A stretch of DNA of 64,000 nucleotides from Pseudogracilibacillus auburnensis. GTDB lineage: Bacteria > Bacillota > Bacilli > Bacillales > Amphibacillaceae. The stretch is from NCBI RefSeq assembly GCF_003201975.1, contig NZ_QJJQ01000001.1, positions 558,001-622,000 on the forward strand. The letters run 5' to 3'. The notes under the pieces were generated by a model, which was given only the letters and a program-made list of their open reading frames with translations, was not told the origin of the DNA and made no database searches. Positions 51,203 to 60,307 of the stretch are shown here, piece after piece. The position numbers were made by a program, and so were the translations under genes. Position 1 is the stretch's first letter. Every line of letters starts with the position of its first letter.

Positions 51203-51937
51203 ATGTCAACGGAGTGGGCAATTCGCACAAAAGGACTGTATAAATCATTTGGCAAAAATGAAGTGCTTTGTAACTGCTCTTTAGCCGTAGAACGAGGAAC
51301 AATTTATGGCTTTTTGGGTATAAATGGAGCAGGAAAGACTACTATGTTTAAAATACTGACTGGTTTATTAATTCCTACAAAGGGGGAAGTACAAGTACTG
51401 GGGAAAGATGTTGTGACACAGAAAACTGATATATTAAAACATATTGGCAGTTTAATTGATATGCCTGTTTTTTATGAGCATTTATCCGCCAGAGAAAACC
51501 TAGAGATACATCTTGCCTATATGGATGTCGAACGTGCTGATATAGAAGAGACCTTATCCAAGGTCGGATTGCAGAGAACCGAAAATCAGCCCGTTTCAGA
51601 GTTTTCTCTTGGTATGAGGCAACGCTTAGCTATTGCTCGTGCTATGATTCATCAACCCCAATTGCTTATATTGGATGAACCCGTTAATGGGCTTGACCCT
51701 GTAGGGATCCGTGAAATGCGTGATTTATTCAAGAGTCTTGTAGAAAACCATAAAGTAACAATTTTATTTTCAAGTCATATTTTATCCGAAGTCGAACACA
51801 TAGCGGAGAAGATTGGCGTTATTTCAAACGGTACGGTTGTACGGGAAATGACGCTCCATGAACTAAAAAAAGGCAGTTCTTTTAACCTTGAAGAATATTT
51901 CATTTCAATTGTGAAGGAGGGGAAAGATAATGCTTAA
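51203..51937 (+). CDS. ABC transporter ATP-binding protein, BcrA-like
   Basis: A second ATPase of 244 residues. Walker A is FLGINGAGKTTMFK near 38, signature FSLGMRQRLAIA near 132 (serine-leucine-glycine variant) and Walker B LLILDEPVNGLDPVG near 153. This N-G-L-D form is typical of bacitracin/lantibiotic immunity ATPases. AGGAGGG precedes ATG. It overlaps the next permease gene by eight bases. It may share regulation with the DrrAB pair, 38 bp upstream. Confidence 0.88.
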   Translation: MSTEWAIRTKGLYKSFGKNEVLCNCSLAVERGTIYGFLGINGAGKTTMFKILTGLLIPTKGEVQVLGKDVVTQKTDILKHIGSLIDMPVFYEHLSARENLEIHLAYMDVERADIEETLSKVGLQRTENQPVSEFSLGMRQRLAIARAMIHQPQLLILDEPVNGLDPVGIREMRDLFKSLVENHKVTILFSSHILSEVEHIAEKIGVISNGTVVREMTLHELKKGSSFNLEEYFISIVKEGKDNA

Positions 51938-52655
51938 ACTGATAAAACTTGAAATCAAACGTAACCGATTGAAAGGATATATAACTGCGGGGCTTGTTAT
52001 TACGGTTACGTTGATAGGTCTTGTCTACTTATTTGCTGCAATTCCGTACCTTGACGCTTCGGATAAGGATGTACAAATATTTATGACATATAATGGCATA
52101 TCTACACTGTCGTTAGTGGTTGCTACGGCTTGTTTTTCAATCCTGTCATCGGTGATGTATAACAGATTTATCATTGAGGAATATACCAGTAAAAAGGTCT
52201 TTTTACTTTTCTCGTACCCTGTTGAGAGAAACCGGGTATTATGGGTAAAAATAATAACTGTGTTTCTTTTTATAGTCATTTCCATGATATTTAGCGGTAT
52301 GATTGTATTCTCAATATTTTTTATCACCGAATCGTTCTTTCCTCTCTGTCAAGATGTTTTAACACTGTCAACTATATTTGGAATAGTAGCATCCCTTGTA
52401 GCTTACTCCATTACATCGGCAGCATTGGCCGTCATTTCTTTATGGTTTGGATATTGGAAAAAATCCGCTTCCGTGACGATTGTATCTAGTGTAATTGTTT
52501 CAAGCATTTTTGGCAGTTTTTCTTCTGAAATTCTTTTATCGGGAGGAATAACCCATAATCTGATGATTCTTGTAGTAATTGCAGCAGGGAGTACATTAGT
52601 TGCTTTGGCTTTAATAACGAGGCTTTCCCAAAAGATCAACACTATGGAGGTTTAA
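51930..52655 (+). CDS. ABC permease of lantibiotic-immunity type
   Basis: A 241-residue hydrophobic protein with six helices, starting MLKLIKLEIKRNRLKGY as in ABC-2 permeases of self-protection systems. YVSYPVERNR-like text (FLLFSYPVERNRVLWVKI) near 91 is a family mark. It partners the preceding ATPase. GGAGGGG upstream overlaps the ATPase's end. The original substrate may be a peptide antibiotic, but nothing in the sequence proves it. No lantibiotic gene is present nearby. Confidence 0.82.
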   Translation: MLKLIKLEIKRNRLKGYITAGLVITVTLIGLVYLFAAIPYLDASDKDVQIFMTYNGISTLSLVVATACFSILSSVMYNRFIIEEYTSKKVFLLFSYPVERNRVLWVKIITVFLFIVISMIFSGMIVFSIFFITESFFPLCQDVLTLSTIFGIVASLVAYSITSAALAVISLWFGYWKKSASVTIVSSVIVSSIFGSFSSEILLSGGITHNLMILVVIAAGSTLVALALITRLSQKINTMEV

Positions 52656-53306
52656 CGTTGGTATTTTGTCTATTAGCACAGTACTACATGAGGCTCCATT
52701 CGGGCATTATTATAGGTGTAGTCACAAATGGCGAGAGTGATAATCCTGTCCGCACCGTAGAGGATGGATTCGGTCTGGACTAAACTGTAGTCTATAGCGG
52801 TATTGTGCTTGTGTTGCCAAAGTCTATTACATAGGTTTCACTGATTAGCAACGTCATATAGAGAGCAAACTTCACAGCGATATTCATGCTCCGGATCGGC
52901 TTACTATCCTTATTGCCAATTATACGGGGAAAATGTCATGCTATAAATATCTGAAAATAATAAAAGCATTTATGCTAACATGAAGATTAAAGTTATCAGG
53001 AGTCAACAGGTAAGAACGTACCTTTTCTAATGTTCATTGGGGGATGTAGCTTTTCATACTTCCTCTTATGATGCAATTGTCATTAGATGATAAATGGATT
53101 CTTTCACTACTCGCTTGTGCATTAAATATCGGAATTACAATTGGACTATTCCGCATTGCCACAATGAAGTAGGATCCGTTTTCATTCTAAAGCAACTATA
53201 GCTTTGATTGGGGTCGCGCATTACCAAACTGGGATAAATGAAAATACGGGTGTAATAATTTGAGCGTGAACAGCATAATTTTACAAAAAGCATTGGAGGG
53301 AAAAGG
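52656..53306. other. Degraded region after the ABC genes
   Basis: A short open frame at about 52660-52791 (TTG start behind GGAGG) gives YYMRLHSGIIIGVVTNGESD and stops. Near 53072-53171 another fragment, MMQLSLDDKWILSLLACALN, ends at a stop. Both look like parts of lost membrane or regulatory genes, but I cannot name them. No intact gene was found. Confidence 0.4.
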
Positions 53307-53978
53307 ATGGAAATTAAGCAAGTAATACTACAAACGAATAAAATGAATGAAACGAAGCGCTTTTATACGGACACGCTTGGCTTCTCATTAATTAAAGAAG
53401 AAGAGGAAATGTTTTGCGTAGCGATAGGATCAAGCGAAATGGTGTTTGCGAAAACAGACGAAAAAGTAAGTCCGTACTACCACTTTGCCTTTAATATTCA
53501 AAGCAATAAATTTGATGAAGCAAAGTCATGGATTAAAGAAAGAGTAAACTTAAATACAGAAGATGGGAAAGATGAAGCGGATTTTTCGTTTCTTCAAGCA
53601 CATTCACTCTATTTTTATGACCCTTCTGGTAATATCGTAGAATTTATCTCAAGACATGCGATATCTGAAGCGGGTGACAAGCTATTTTCATCTAAGAGTG
53701 TCTTAAACATTGGTGAAATAAGTCTTACGGTTCCTGATGTACAATATGTTGGGCAACAATTGATTGATATAGGAATTAATGAACGTAATAATAGACCATT
53801 GAGTACTACTTCTCTAAATTTCATGGGAGATAAAACGACTGGAGCATTTATATTATTGGTACAACCAGGTCGAAGGTGGATATTTTCTGATAAAATTTCT
53901 GCTGTGTTTCCTGTTGAAATTATACTGGCAAGTGGCGAGCGGATCACTTTAAATGAACAAGGATTCAACATAAATTAA
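53307..53978 (+). CDS. VOC-family (glyoxalase/bleomycin resistance-like) protein
   Basis: A 223-residue protein starting EIKQVILQTNKMNETKRFYT, the usual betaalphabetabetabeta opening of VOC proteins. DPSGNIVEFISRH near 108 contains a metal-ligand Glu typical of the first module. The second half (ISLTVPDVQYVGQQLIDIGI) is a second, weaker module. VOC enzymes range from glyoxalases to antibiotic-binding proteins; substrate unknown. GGAGGGAAAAGG precedes ATG. It stands alone among decayed sequence. Confidence 0.82.
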   Translation: MEIKQVILQTNKMNETKRFYTDTLGFSLIKEEEEMFCVAIGSSEMVFAKTDEKVSPYYHFAFNIQSNKFDEAKSWIKERVNLNTEDGKDEADFSFLQAHSLYFYDPSGNIVEFISRHAISEAGDKLFSSKSVLNIGEISLTVPDVQYVGQQLIDIGINERNNRPLSTTSLNFMGDKTTGAFILLVQPGRRWIFSDKISAVFPVEIILASGERITLNEQGFNIN

Positions 53979-54009
53979 GTATTTCACACGGAATTTAGTG
54001 TAGCAAACG

Positions 54010-54165
54010 TGATCAAATAAATAAAGCGGAATTCATCGATATGATAATCTTTGGATCTCAGCATGGGAAATGTTGAAAGTTTGGATAAAAAAGGGATTAA
54101 ATGTATAGAATAAATCGTGCATTTACATAAGGACAAAAAATTTTAGTGGAAATGAGTGTATTCGC
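54010..54165 (+). pseudogene. Fragment of a histidine-phosphatase gene, paralogue of 58350-58925
   Basis: CATTTACATAAGGACAAAA at 54120 is identical to 58740-58758. The flanks also align: GGATCTCAGCATGGGAAATG with GGATCTTGGAATGGAAAGG, and AAAAAAGGGATTAAATGTATAGAA with the matching part of the intact gene. The reading frame is interrupted by stops. This is a diverged, broken second copy of the gene 4.6 kb downstream. Confidence 0.8.
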
Positions 54166-54306
54166 TGTAATCAATACGATTGTATACTATCATTGGTACA
54201 TGGTGATATAATGGTATAAAAAAATTCTGGATTTTAGATGAAAGGGAATTATCGAAAGGTTTGTGATTTATGTATAAGTATACGTTATGCTTTCACATAA
54301 TTGTTA

Positions 54307-54684
54307 TTATTCTAATATACTTTTTAACTCTTTAGTTTGCTTTTTAGTAAGAGTAAAGTAACTATCTGAGCCATCGTTATATAAAATTGAACTACCATCA
54401 TCTTGGTACCAGACATATAATCTTATTTCGGCAATCCCTTCTTTGGGTATGTCAAGTGAAAAAAAGATTTTTGGTTCTTTATCCAGATCTTCCGGTTTTT
54501 CTATCTCCTTAACTTTGTCAATGACCTTCCTTAAGGCTTCGATTGATTCTGAATCCTTCATTTCATTATGAAATTTTACTCCTTCAGTTCCATTATCACC
54601 AAAAGGAGTGCCTACCCTAATCACTTCGTCTACTGAACAGCCCGTAAACATTATCAATATAAGTAAAATTGGTAATACCTTCAA
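54307..54684 (-). CDS. Hypothetical lipoprotein
   Basis: A 125-residue protein with a hydrophobic start and lipobox MFTGCSVDE, so it is probably lipid-anchored outside the cell. The rest is acidic and ends with a Lys/Glu-rich helix. I recognise no domain. The listed frame opens at a TTG (54684). A well-spaced AGAGGTGA with ATG AAA AAG lies 13 bases further upstream (54697), one base out of frame. Either the TTG is used or a one-base change in the GGG run has broken the true start (MKKW...). Confidence 0.55.
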   Translation of the reverse strand: MKVLPILLILIMFTGCSVDEVIRVGTPFGDNGTEGVKFHNEMKDSESIEALRKVIDKVKEIEKPEDLDKEPKIFFSLDIPKEGIAEIRLYVWYQDDGSSILYNDGSDSYFTLTKKQTKELKSILE

Positions 54685-54871
54685 CCCACTTTTTCATTTA
54701 AATCACCTCTTTTGTTCCAAGGTTCCCCTGTAATGGTTGATTTCTATACGTATGTACAAATCGCTTCATTAGGTTAAGTATACCATTTCTTGGTGTCTCT
54801 ATTTCCTTATTTGGAAAACCACAAAAAATCCTTCTTCAAAAGTTTATCCAATAAACTTAAATCACCTTTAA

Positions 54872-55189
54872 TTATTCATAATTTTCTCCTTTTTTGCTAT
54901 AAATTTCATAAGCAAAATATCCAAATAATAAACCTATTCCAGCACCCAAACTAATTGTAAATAGTGAGGAAATTGGGAAAAATATGCTAAAAAGTATAGC
55001 AACAGCACAACCAATCATCATTCCAAGTGGTATTAGACTATCTAATAAATTTTGAGCACCTTTTGATTTTTTCTTACCCAAGGTACCTTTCTTATATTTA
55101 TGTTTCATTCTAAAAACTACAAATACTGCAATCCCACACACTATTATAAGAGGTAGTAAAATACGGGCAATTTCCAAAGCTAATCCCAA
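54872..55189 (-). CDS. Hypothetical small membrane protein
   Basis: 105 residues with three hydrophobic stretches (about 8-27, 52-70 and 72-92), separated by a strongly basic loop (KHKYKKGTLGKKKSK). It ends SKKGENYE. TTG at 55189 is preceded by GGGAGGG at good distance, supporting the start. No family recognised. It is on the opposite strand from most of the window, together with the lipoprotein gene, and the two may have arrived as a pair. Confidence 0.6.
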   Translation of the reverse strand: MGLALEIARILLPLIIVCGIAVFVVFRMKHKYKKGTLGKKKSKGAQNLLDSLIPLGMMIGCAVAILFSIFFPISSLFTISLGAGIGLLFGYFAYEIYSKKGENYE

Positions 55190-55522
55190 TTAGAACCCTC
55201 CCTTTTTCACTTTTTAATTGATCCTATTTAACATAGTTTATTCATTAAATGACCGTTTGATGAAAACTTATGTTTTATCTATCCTAACATAAATTTTAGT
55301 AGCTTCAAAAATCTTAATACCTTATCTAACACTAGTGTTGCATTAATTAATTCCTATAATTCTAATAATATTTAATTGATTATATTGCAAGGGGTCTTAG
55401 CACTCGCCAAGTTATAGGATTATCTATGTAGAGTACCTTTCATAATTAGCGATATCTTGTATACTATTAATATATTCTGTAAGTTTATTGTGATCAATTC
55501 TAAAAGAATGGAGCGGATGTCT
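55190..55522. other. Divergent spacer before the esterase gene
   Basis: 330 bp, AT-rich, between divergent genes. TTGTATACTATTAATAT near 55455-55471 may supply a promoter for the esterase. Nothing else recognised. Confidence 0.4.
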
Positions 55523-56284
55523 ATGCTTCGTAATTTTTCTCAAACATTTCAACACCCAATCTCTGATATTCCATATAAAGTAACGGTGTCGATTCCAGAT
55601 GAAAAAGTGCCTTCGGAAGGTTTCCCGGTATTGTATGTGCTGGATGGAAATGCTTATGGCACCATGTTTAAGGAAATAGTAAAGCTACAGTGGCGCCGCC
55701 CAGAGAAAACAAAGGTTTCCCCAACGGTCATTGTAAGTATTGGGTACGATTTTAACGAAGTTTTCCCACCCTTGCGTGTATATGACTTTACGCCTTTTTC
55801 ATCTACTACATCGCTACCACCAAGACCAGATGGGACTTCATGGCCAGCACATGGCGGAGCGGAAGGGTTTCTGCAATTTTTAGAAAAAGTAGTTCAACCA
55901 TACGTTTACGAAAAGGCTCCTGTTCATGCGGATAACCAAATATTATTTGGCCATTCGTTGGGAGGATTATTTGTTTTGTATACATTATTTGAGTGTCCTA
56001 GTTTATTTAACAACTATATCAGTTGCAGTCCATCCATCTGGTGGAATGAGTGTCAAATTTTGACCTATGAACAAAAAGGTTGTCTTTCACCTAACAGAAA
56101 ACTGTTCATAGCTGCGGAAAATGCAAAAAAAATGAACATGCATGATCATGCATTTGCTCTTTTTGAGAGATTAAAAATAAGTAATCCAGATTGTATTGCT
56201 TTTCGTTCACCAGCAGGGGAAAATCATATGTCTATCGTTCCCACGATATTGAGCGAAGCACTTCGTTTTATGTATAGTAACTAA
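55523..56284 (+). CDS. Alpha/beta-hydrolase of the esterase D/siderophore esterase family
   Basis: A 253-residue serine hydrolase of the putative-esterase (PF00756-like) family. It has PVLYVLDGNAYGTMF near 35, the nucleophile elbow LFGHSLGGLFVLYTL near 146, SCSPSIWWNE near 170 and a final His in GENHMSIVP near 236. Relatives hydrolyse siderophores or S-formylglutathione; the long aromatic N-terminal part resembles BesA-type siderophore esterases. ATG at 55523 is preferred, with GGAGCGG at 9 bp; earlier in-frame ATGs at 55508 and 55517 are poorly placed. Confidence 0.8.
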   Translation: MLRNFSQTFQHPISDIPYKVTVSIPDEKVPSEGFPVLYVLDGNAYGTMFKEIVKLQWRRPEKTKVSPTVIVSIGYDFNEVFPPLRVYDFTPFSSTTSLPPRPDGTSWPAHGGAEGFLQFLEKVVQPYVYEKAPVHADNQILFGHSLGGLFVLYTLFECPSLFNNYISCSPSIWWNECQILTYEQKGCLSPNRKLFIAAENAKKMNMHDHAFALFERLKISNPDCIAFRSPAGENHMSIVPTILSEALRFMYSN

Positions 56285-56600
56285 ATAGAAGACAGAGAGC
56301 ACAATAGAGAGGATTGCAATCATTCGTTCTTTGTTAGAGCGCATAAATAGCAGGTATATGGTTGTTGGAATTATTCTGGCATTACATCGTTGATAATTTA
56401 CATATACAATATTTTAATAGGATGTTAAACAGATGGAAATTATCAAGTTGTAGATTGCCCGCCTTGCAGTGATGATAAATTTATTTTATTGGAGATATGA
56501 AGGAATTACATCAATGTTTCAGTAGTTATCTGCCTAAATTGTGGGAACACAAGAGAATTTTTTTGAAATTTTAAGCTGTAGAATTTATCGGAGGTTCCTT
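56285..56600. other. Spacer before the phosphotransferase gene
   Basis: 315 bp without a gene or clear terminator. CGGAGG at 56589-56594 is the ribosome-binding site of the next gene. Confidence 0.4.
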
Positions 56601-57545
56601 ATGGATAAGATGAAAAAAATTGTGAAAGAAAATTATCATGTAGATATAGAAAACATTGTTAAACAAAAAGGAGGATGGGCATCACTAGCTTATAAAGTAT
56701 TTGATAGAAATCAAAGCTACTTCTTGAAGGTATATGAAAAAAGAAGAGCGTCTACTCCAAATTTGACTGCTCTTATAGATAAATATGTTCCCATAATGGT
56801 ATGGATCTTGAATAATACTCGTTTAAAAGGAAAAATTTCTGTTCCATTTATAACTAGAGATGGGGGATATAAGTGTGAGGATGAAGATGGAATTTATCTA
56901 CTTTATGACTATATTGACGGAGAAACCATTGGAAATCGAGATTTAAGGGGAGATCAAGTTCACCAACTTGCGGAAATCATTACAGAGCTTCATTTGTATG
57001 GGGAAGAAATTCCTATTGAAACGGCTACTATAAAAGAGGATTTTTATGTTCCTTTTTTACAAGCATTACGAGACATATTGAACAAGAAAATGAACAATTT
57101 TCCAAGCGATGTAAGAGAGTTGATCAATCCCCATGTTAACCAAATCAATGATTTGATTCATACAATCGAAAAGTTATCCGTACGCTTAAAAAATAGTGAA
57201 GTAAGAATGGTTTTATGCCATACAGATTTGCACTATTGGAATCTAATGGAATCTGGAAAACAACTGATGTTGATAGACTGGGAAGGGTTGAAATTAGCAC
57301 CTGTTGAAGCCGACTTAATGTTTTTAGTTGACAAGCCATACTTTAATCAATTTATCAACATCTATCAGAAAACCCATAGCAATTTTTCCATTAACCCTGA
57401 TGCTTTACAGTTTTATCTAGGTCGGCGCAAATTAGAAGATTTATGGGAGTTTCTTGAACAACTTTTGTTTGACGAACAAAATGAGCAAGAAAGGATTATG
57501 ACAATGAACTATTTGAAAGAAACGTTATCAACCATTGGTCAGTGA
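56601..57545 (+). CDS. Aminoglycoside phosphotransferase-like kinase
   Basis: A 314-residue protein kinase-like enzyme of the APH/choline-kinase group. It has the ATP-binding FLKVYEKRR near 38, YIDGETIGNRD near 113, the catalytic Brenner motif LCHTDLHYWNLM near 208 and the DFG-equivalent LIDWEGLKLAPVEADL near 225. Spectinomycin/aminoglycoside kinases and small-molecule kinases both fit. ATG at 56601 follows CGGAGG; an ATG at 56541 lacks a site. Drug resistance is a possibility, not a demonstrated function. Confidence 0.82.
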   Translation: MDKMKKIVKENYHVDIENIVKQKGGWASLAYKVFDRNQSYFLKVYEKRRASTPNLTALIDKYVPIMVWILNNTRLKGKISVPFITRDGGYKCEDEDGIYLLYDYIDGETIGNRDLRGDQVHQLAEIITELHLYGEEIPIETATIKEDFYVPFLQALRDILNKKMNNFPSDVRELINPHVNQINDLIHTIEKLSVRLKNSEVRMVLCHTDLHYWNLMESGKQLMLIDWEGLKLAPVEADLMFLVDKPYFNQFINIYQKTHSNFSINPDALQFYLGRRKLEDLWEFLEQLLFDEQNEQERIMTMNYLKETLSTIGQ

Positions 57546-57691
57546 TTTCTAACATATTCATAGCATTATATAATCCTGCAATAATATACTATATTCATTG
57601 TTGATTTAACCCATTTAAAAAGAACCTTTAAAAGGGATATATGGAGCAACAGCAATTGAATATTTGTCACTTTAAAAAGGAGAAATAAGAA

Positions 57692-58075
57692 TTGTCTTTA
57701 AAAACAGGAGATATTATTGTATTTGAACGAACTTTCACAGTAGAAGATGTTGAATTGTTTACTAAAATTTCAGGAGATGAAGGGATTCATCATCTAACTC
57801 CAGATGAACAGGGAAGGCTTGTCGTTCAAGGGTTATTAACGGCAACTCTCCCAACAAAAGTAGGTGGAGATAATAACGTGCTAGCCCGTACGATGAATTT
57901 TGAGTTTTTAAGACCTGTATTTACGGGGGATACGATAATTTGTGAAGTTAAAATTGAAAAATACGAAAAACAAGAAAATAAAAATAATAGAATAGCAATA
58001 ATAGCATCTTTTTTATGTAAAAATCAGCATGAAAAAGATGTATTAAAAGGGGATTTTTCAGGTGTAATCCTTTAA
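57692..58075 (+). CDS. MaoC-like hot-dog fold dehydratase
   Basis: A 127-residue protein of the MaoC/(R)-hydratase fold. FTKISGDEGIHHLTPDEQG near 25 has the Asp/His pair of the hydratase signature, and FEFLRPVFTGDTI near 69 is the conserved strand. The acyl-CoA substrate is unknown. TTG at 57692 follows AAAGGAG. No fatty acid genes are adjacent. Confidence 0.8.
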   Translation: MSLKTGDIIVFERTFTVEDVELFTKISGDEGIHHLTPDEQGRLVVQGLLTATLPTKVGGDNNVLARTMNFEFLRPVFTGDTIICEVKIEKYEKQENKNNRIAIIASFLCKNQHEKDVLKGDFSGVIL

Positions 58076-58349
58076 ATTTTTAAAAACTACTTCAACTAGG
58101 ACACGATATTTATTCACCCAGTTGTGAAATAATTACAAAGCTATTCCAGAGGTTATTTTCCTTTTGTGAAGATTTAAAATGGTTTTAGGATAAGTCATTT
58201 TTAACGAATTAATCGGTTTAATCAGAGATTACAGAGAAGGATTAGAAAGAATTAGATACGATATCAAAACTAAGCTTGATAAACAGCTGTAGTAGATTTT
58301 GCAGAGCTGTTTTGCATCCTCAAACAGATTTGGAGTGAGGGGAGAAGTA

Positions 58350-58925
58350 TTGACAACCATAGGTTTTATAAGACATGGAATTACTGAGTGGAATGAACTG
58401 AAGAAGGCACAAGGTAGATCTGATATTCCGTTAAATGAAGTAGGTAGAAAACAAGCTTTGGAACTTGGCCATAGGCTTTCACATCAAGATTGGGATATGA
58501 TTATCACAAGTGATTTATCAAGAGCCAGTGAAACTGCAGAAATTATTGGCACTCTAATAGATATACCTATTAGTTCTTTTGATGATAGAATTCGTGAGAT
58601 AGACTGTGGAGAAATTGAAGGAACAACGGAGGAAGAAAGGCTAATCAAATGGGGAAGGAATTGGCGTGATTTGGATCTTGGAATGGAAAGGTTTGAAGAT
58701 GTAGCAAAAAGAGGAATTAAATTTATAGAAGAAATAGTACATTTACATAAGGACAAAAGGATTTTAGTGGTAAGCCATGGTGCTTTGATTGGTCTTACCT
58801 TACAACGTTTGTTACCTGAAAGGTTTCCAACTACCTATATTGATAATACGGCTATAACAATTCTTCATAATATAAAAGGAGTATGGGACTGTAAACTTTA
58901 TAATTGTACAAACCATTTAAGGTAG
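58350..58925 (+). CDS. Histidine phosphatase family protein (GpmB-like)
   Basis: A 191-residue phosphatase with the catalytic motif GFIRHGITEWNELK at the N-terminus, SRASETAEIIG near 54 and the second His in VVSHGALIGLTLQRLL near 134. Such proteins act on small phosphoesters rather than in glycolysis. TTG at 58350 follows GGGGAGA; the open frame upstream lacks resemblance. A decayed fragment of a close paralogue sits at 54010-54165. Confidence 0.85.
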   Translation: MTTIGFIRHGITEWNELKKAQGRSDIPLNEVGRKQALELGHRLSHQDWDMIITSDLSRASETAEIIGTLIDIPISSFDDRIREIDCGEIEGTTEEERLIKWGRNWRDLDLGMERFEDVAKRGIKFIEEIVHLHKDKRILVVSHGALIGLTLQRLLPERFPTTYIDNTAITILHNIKGVWDCKLYNCTNHLR

Positions 58926-59005
58926 TCTTGTTTTCTTGCTAGGAAGTGATGGATGTTTTAATAGGAATTTCTTTGGAATTCAATAATTTTGTAAGGAGAA
59001 AGAAA

Positions 59006-59182
59006 ATGAAAGATAGATTGTTGTTAGTAGTATTATTCTTTGTTTTAGGCTCTGCAATAGTAAGTAGTCTTGGTTCGCTTAGTTACACTCTTAAGTCAAT
59101 TTTTTATGGTGTCGCTATGACAGCTTTAGTCGTTATTGGCTTAGTAAGTTTCTTAAAATATTTGCGAGATGTTAGAGATTAG
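59006..59182 (+). CDS. Small membrane protein
   Basis: 58 residues with two hydrophobic helices (about 5-24 and 29-48) and a basic end (KYLRDVRD). ATG at 59006 follows AAGGAGAAAG; an in-frame ATG at 58946 gives an unlikely hydrophilic extension. No family recognised. It is 27 bp before the HIT-family gene. Confidence 0.6.
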   Translation: MKDRLLLVVLFFVLGSAIVSSLGSLSYTLKSIFYGVAMTALVVIGLVSFLKYLRDVRD

Positions 59183-59209
59183 GTTGTGTTAGTAGAGGAG
59201 GAGTTGATA

Positions 59210-59614
59210 GTGAAGGATTGTATATTTTGTAATCTTGAATTAGAACCAAATCAAAATATCATTTTAAGTAACGATCACTGTATGTTTTTACAGTTAGAGC
59301 AAGCTCAAATAAAAGGTAATCAACTTGAAGGTGCGGGGCTAATCATACCAATCCTACATAGAGAAACAGCATTTGATTTAACGCTCGAAGAATGGAATGC
59401 AACATATACACTTCTTCAAGATGTGAAAAAATACTTAGATGAGAAATATAAACCTCAAGGATATAACCTTGGATGGAATTGTGGTGAAATAGGGGGACAA
59501 CATATATTTCACTCTCATTTTCATGTATTACCGAGATATGAAGATGAACCACTTGCTGGTAAAGGTATTAGATATATGTTTAAAGGTGCAGAGATTAAAA
59601 GAAAGAATTATTAA
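59210..59614 (+). CDS. HIT-family hydrolase
   Basis: A 134-residue nucleotide-binding hydrolase. The histidine triad is HIFHSHFHVLPR near 105, and CIFCNLE at the start is usual in the family. Members split nucleoside phosphoramidates or diadenosine polyphosphates. GTG at 59210 is the start, with GAGGAGGAG at 59195-59203; the frame begins earlier only by reading through that site. Confidence 0.88.
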   Translation: MKDCIFCNLELEPNQNIILSNDHCMFLQLEQAQIKGNQLEGAGLIIPILHRETAFDLTLEEWNATYTLLQDVKKYLDEKYKPQGYNLGWNCGEIGGQHIFHSHFHVLPRYEDEPLAGKGIRYMFKGAEIKRKNY

Positions 59615-59679
59615 GCTAACGCGGCATATACTCTATTCTTTCGTTAACGGGTGCAAGTATTAAAAAGGAGGAGTTTATT

Positions 59680-60135
59680 GTGTATCAATATTATAATGGC
59701 TTAGTAATTAGAGAAGGCACTGAGGGAGTTCCGGCCGACTATGTTGAGGCTCTTTTTGAAGACGCTGGATGGGCGAAAAATACTCCAGCTTGGCAGAAAG
59801 AAAAGTTTTCCTTAATATTTAAGAACTCAACTTGGGCGTTTACTGTTTGGGATCATAACAATATGATTGGTATGGTTAGGGTTATCTCAGATAAAATAAT
59901 GGTAGCTAACGTGATGGATTTGGTTGTTTTATCGGAATATCGTGGAAAAGGAATAGGAAAAAAGCTTGTAGAACTTTGTGTTCAAAAGCTCCCGCACGGA
60001 GATTGGTTTGCTCATACCTCTACTGACAATTTTAATTTCTATGAAAGGTGTGGGTTCGAAGTAAAAGATCGATCTAAAAATGGCACCTGTGCGTATTACG
60101 GGTATATACAAGCACGTAAAGATGGGCATAGATAA
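59680..60135 (+). CDS. GNAT-family N-acetyltransferase
   Basis: A 151-residue acetyltransferase. Motif A is VVLSEYRGKGIGKKLVELCV near 86, the acetyl-CoA loop, and YERCGFEVKDRS near 124 is the usual C-terminal element. The acceptor is unknown. AAGGAGGAG precedes the GTG start. Preceding and following genes are single-domain enzymes of unrelated type. Confidence 0.87.
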   Translation: MYQYYNGLVIREGTEGVPADYVEALFEDAGWAKNTPAWQKEKFSLIFKNSTWAFTVWDHNNMIGMVRVISDKIMVANVMDLVVLSEYRGKGIGKKLVELCVQKLPHGDWFAHTSTDNFNFYERCGFEVKDRSKNGTCAYYGYIQARKDGHR

Positions 60136-60307
60136 ATTCATTTACTACTTTACGATGTGATTGTGAAATAAAACAGTTCCTCCTTTGCTAAAGACGTTGA
60201 TCTTTACCATGAATCATTCAAACGCTCAAGAATGAAACGCATTTGGAATAAAGTTATTCATCACTGAATTTTATCGAAATATGATGTGATAGGAGTTAGA
60301 TAGGGAA

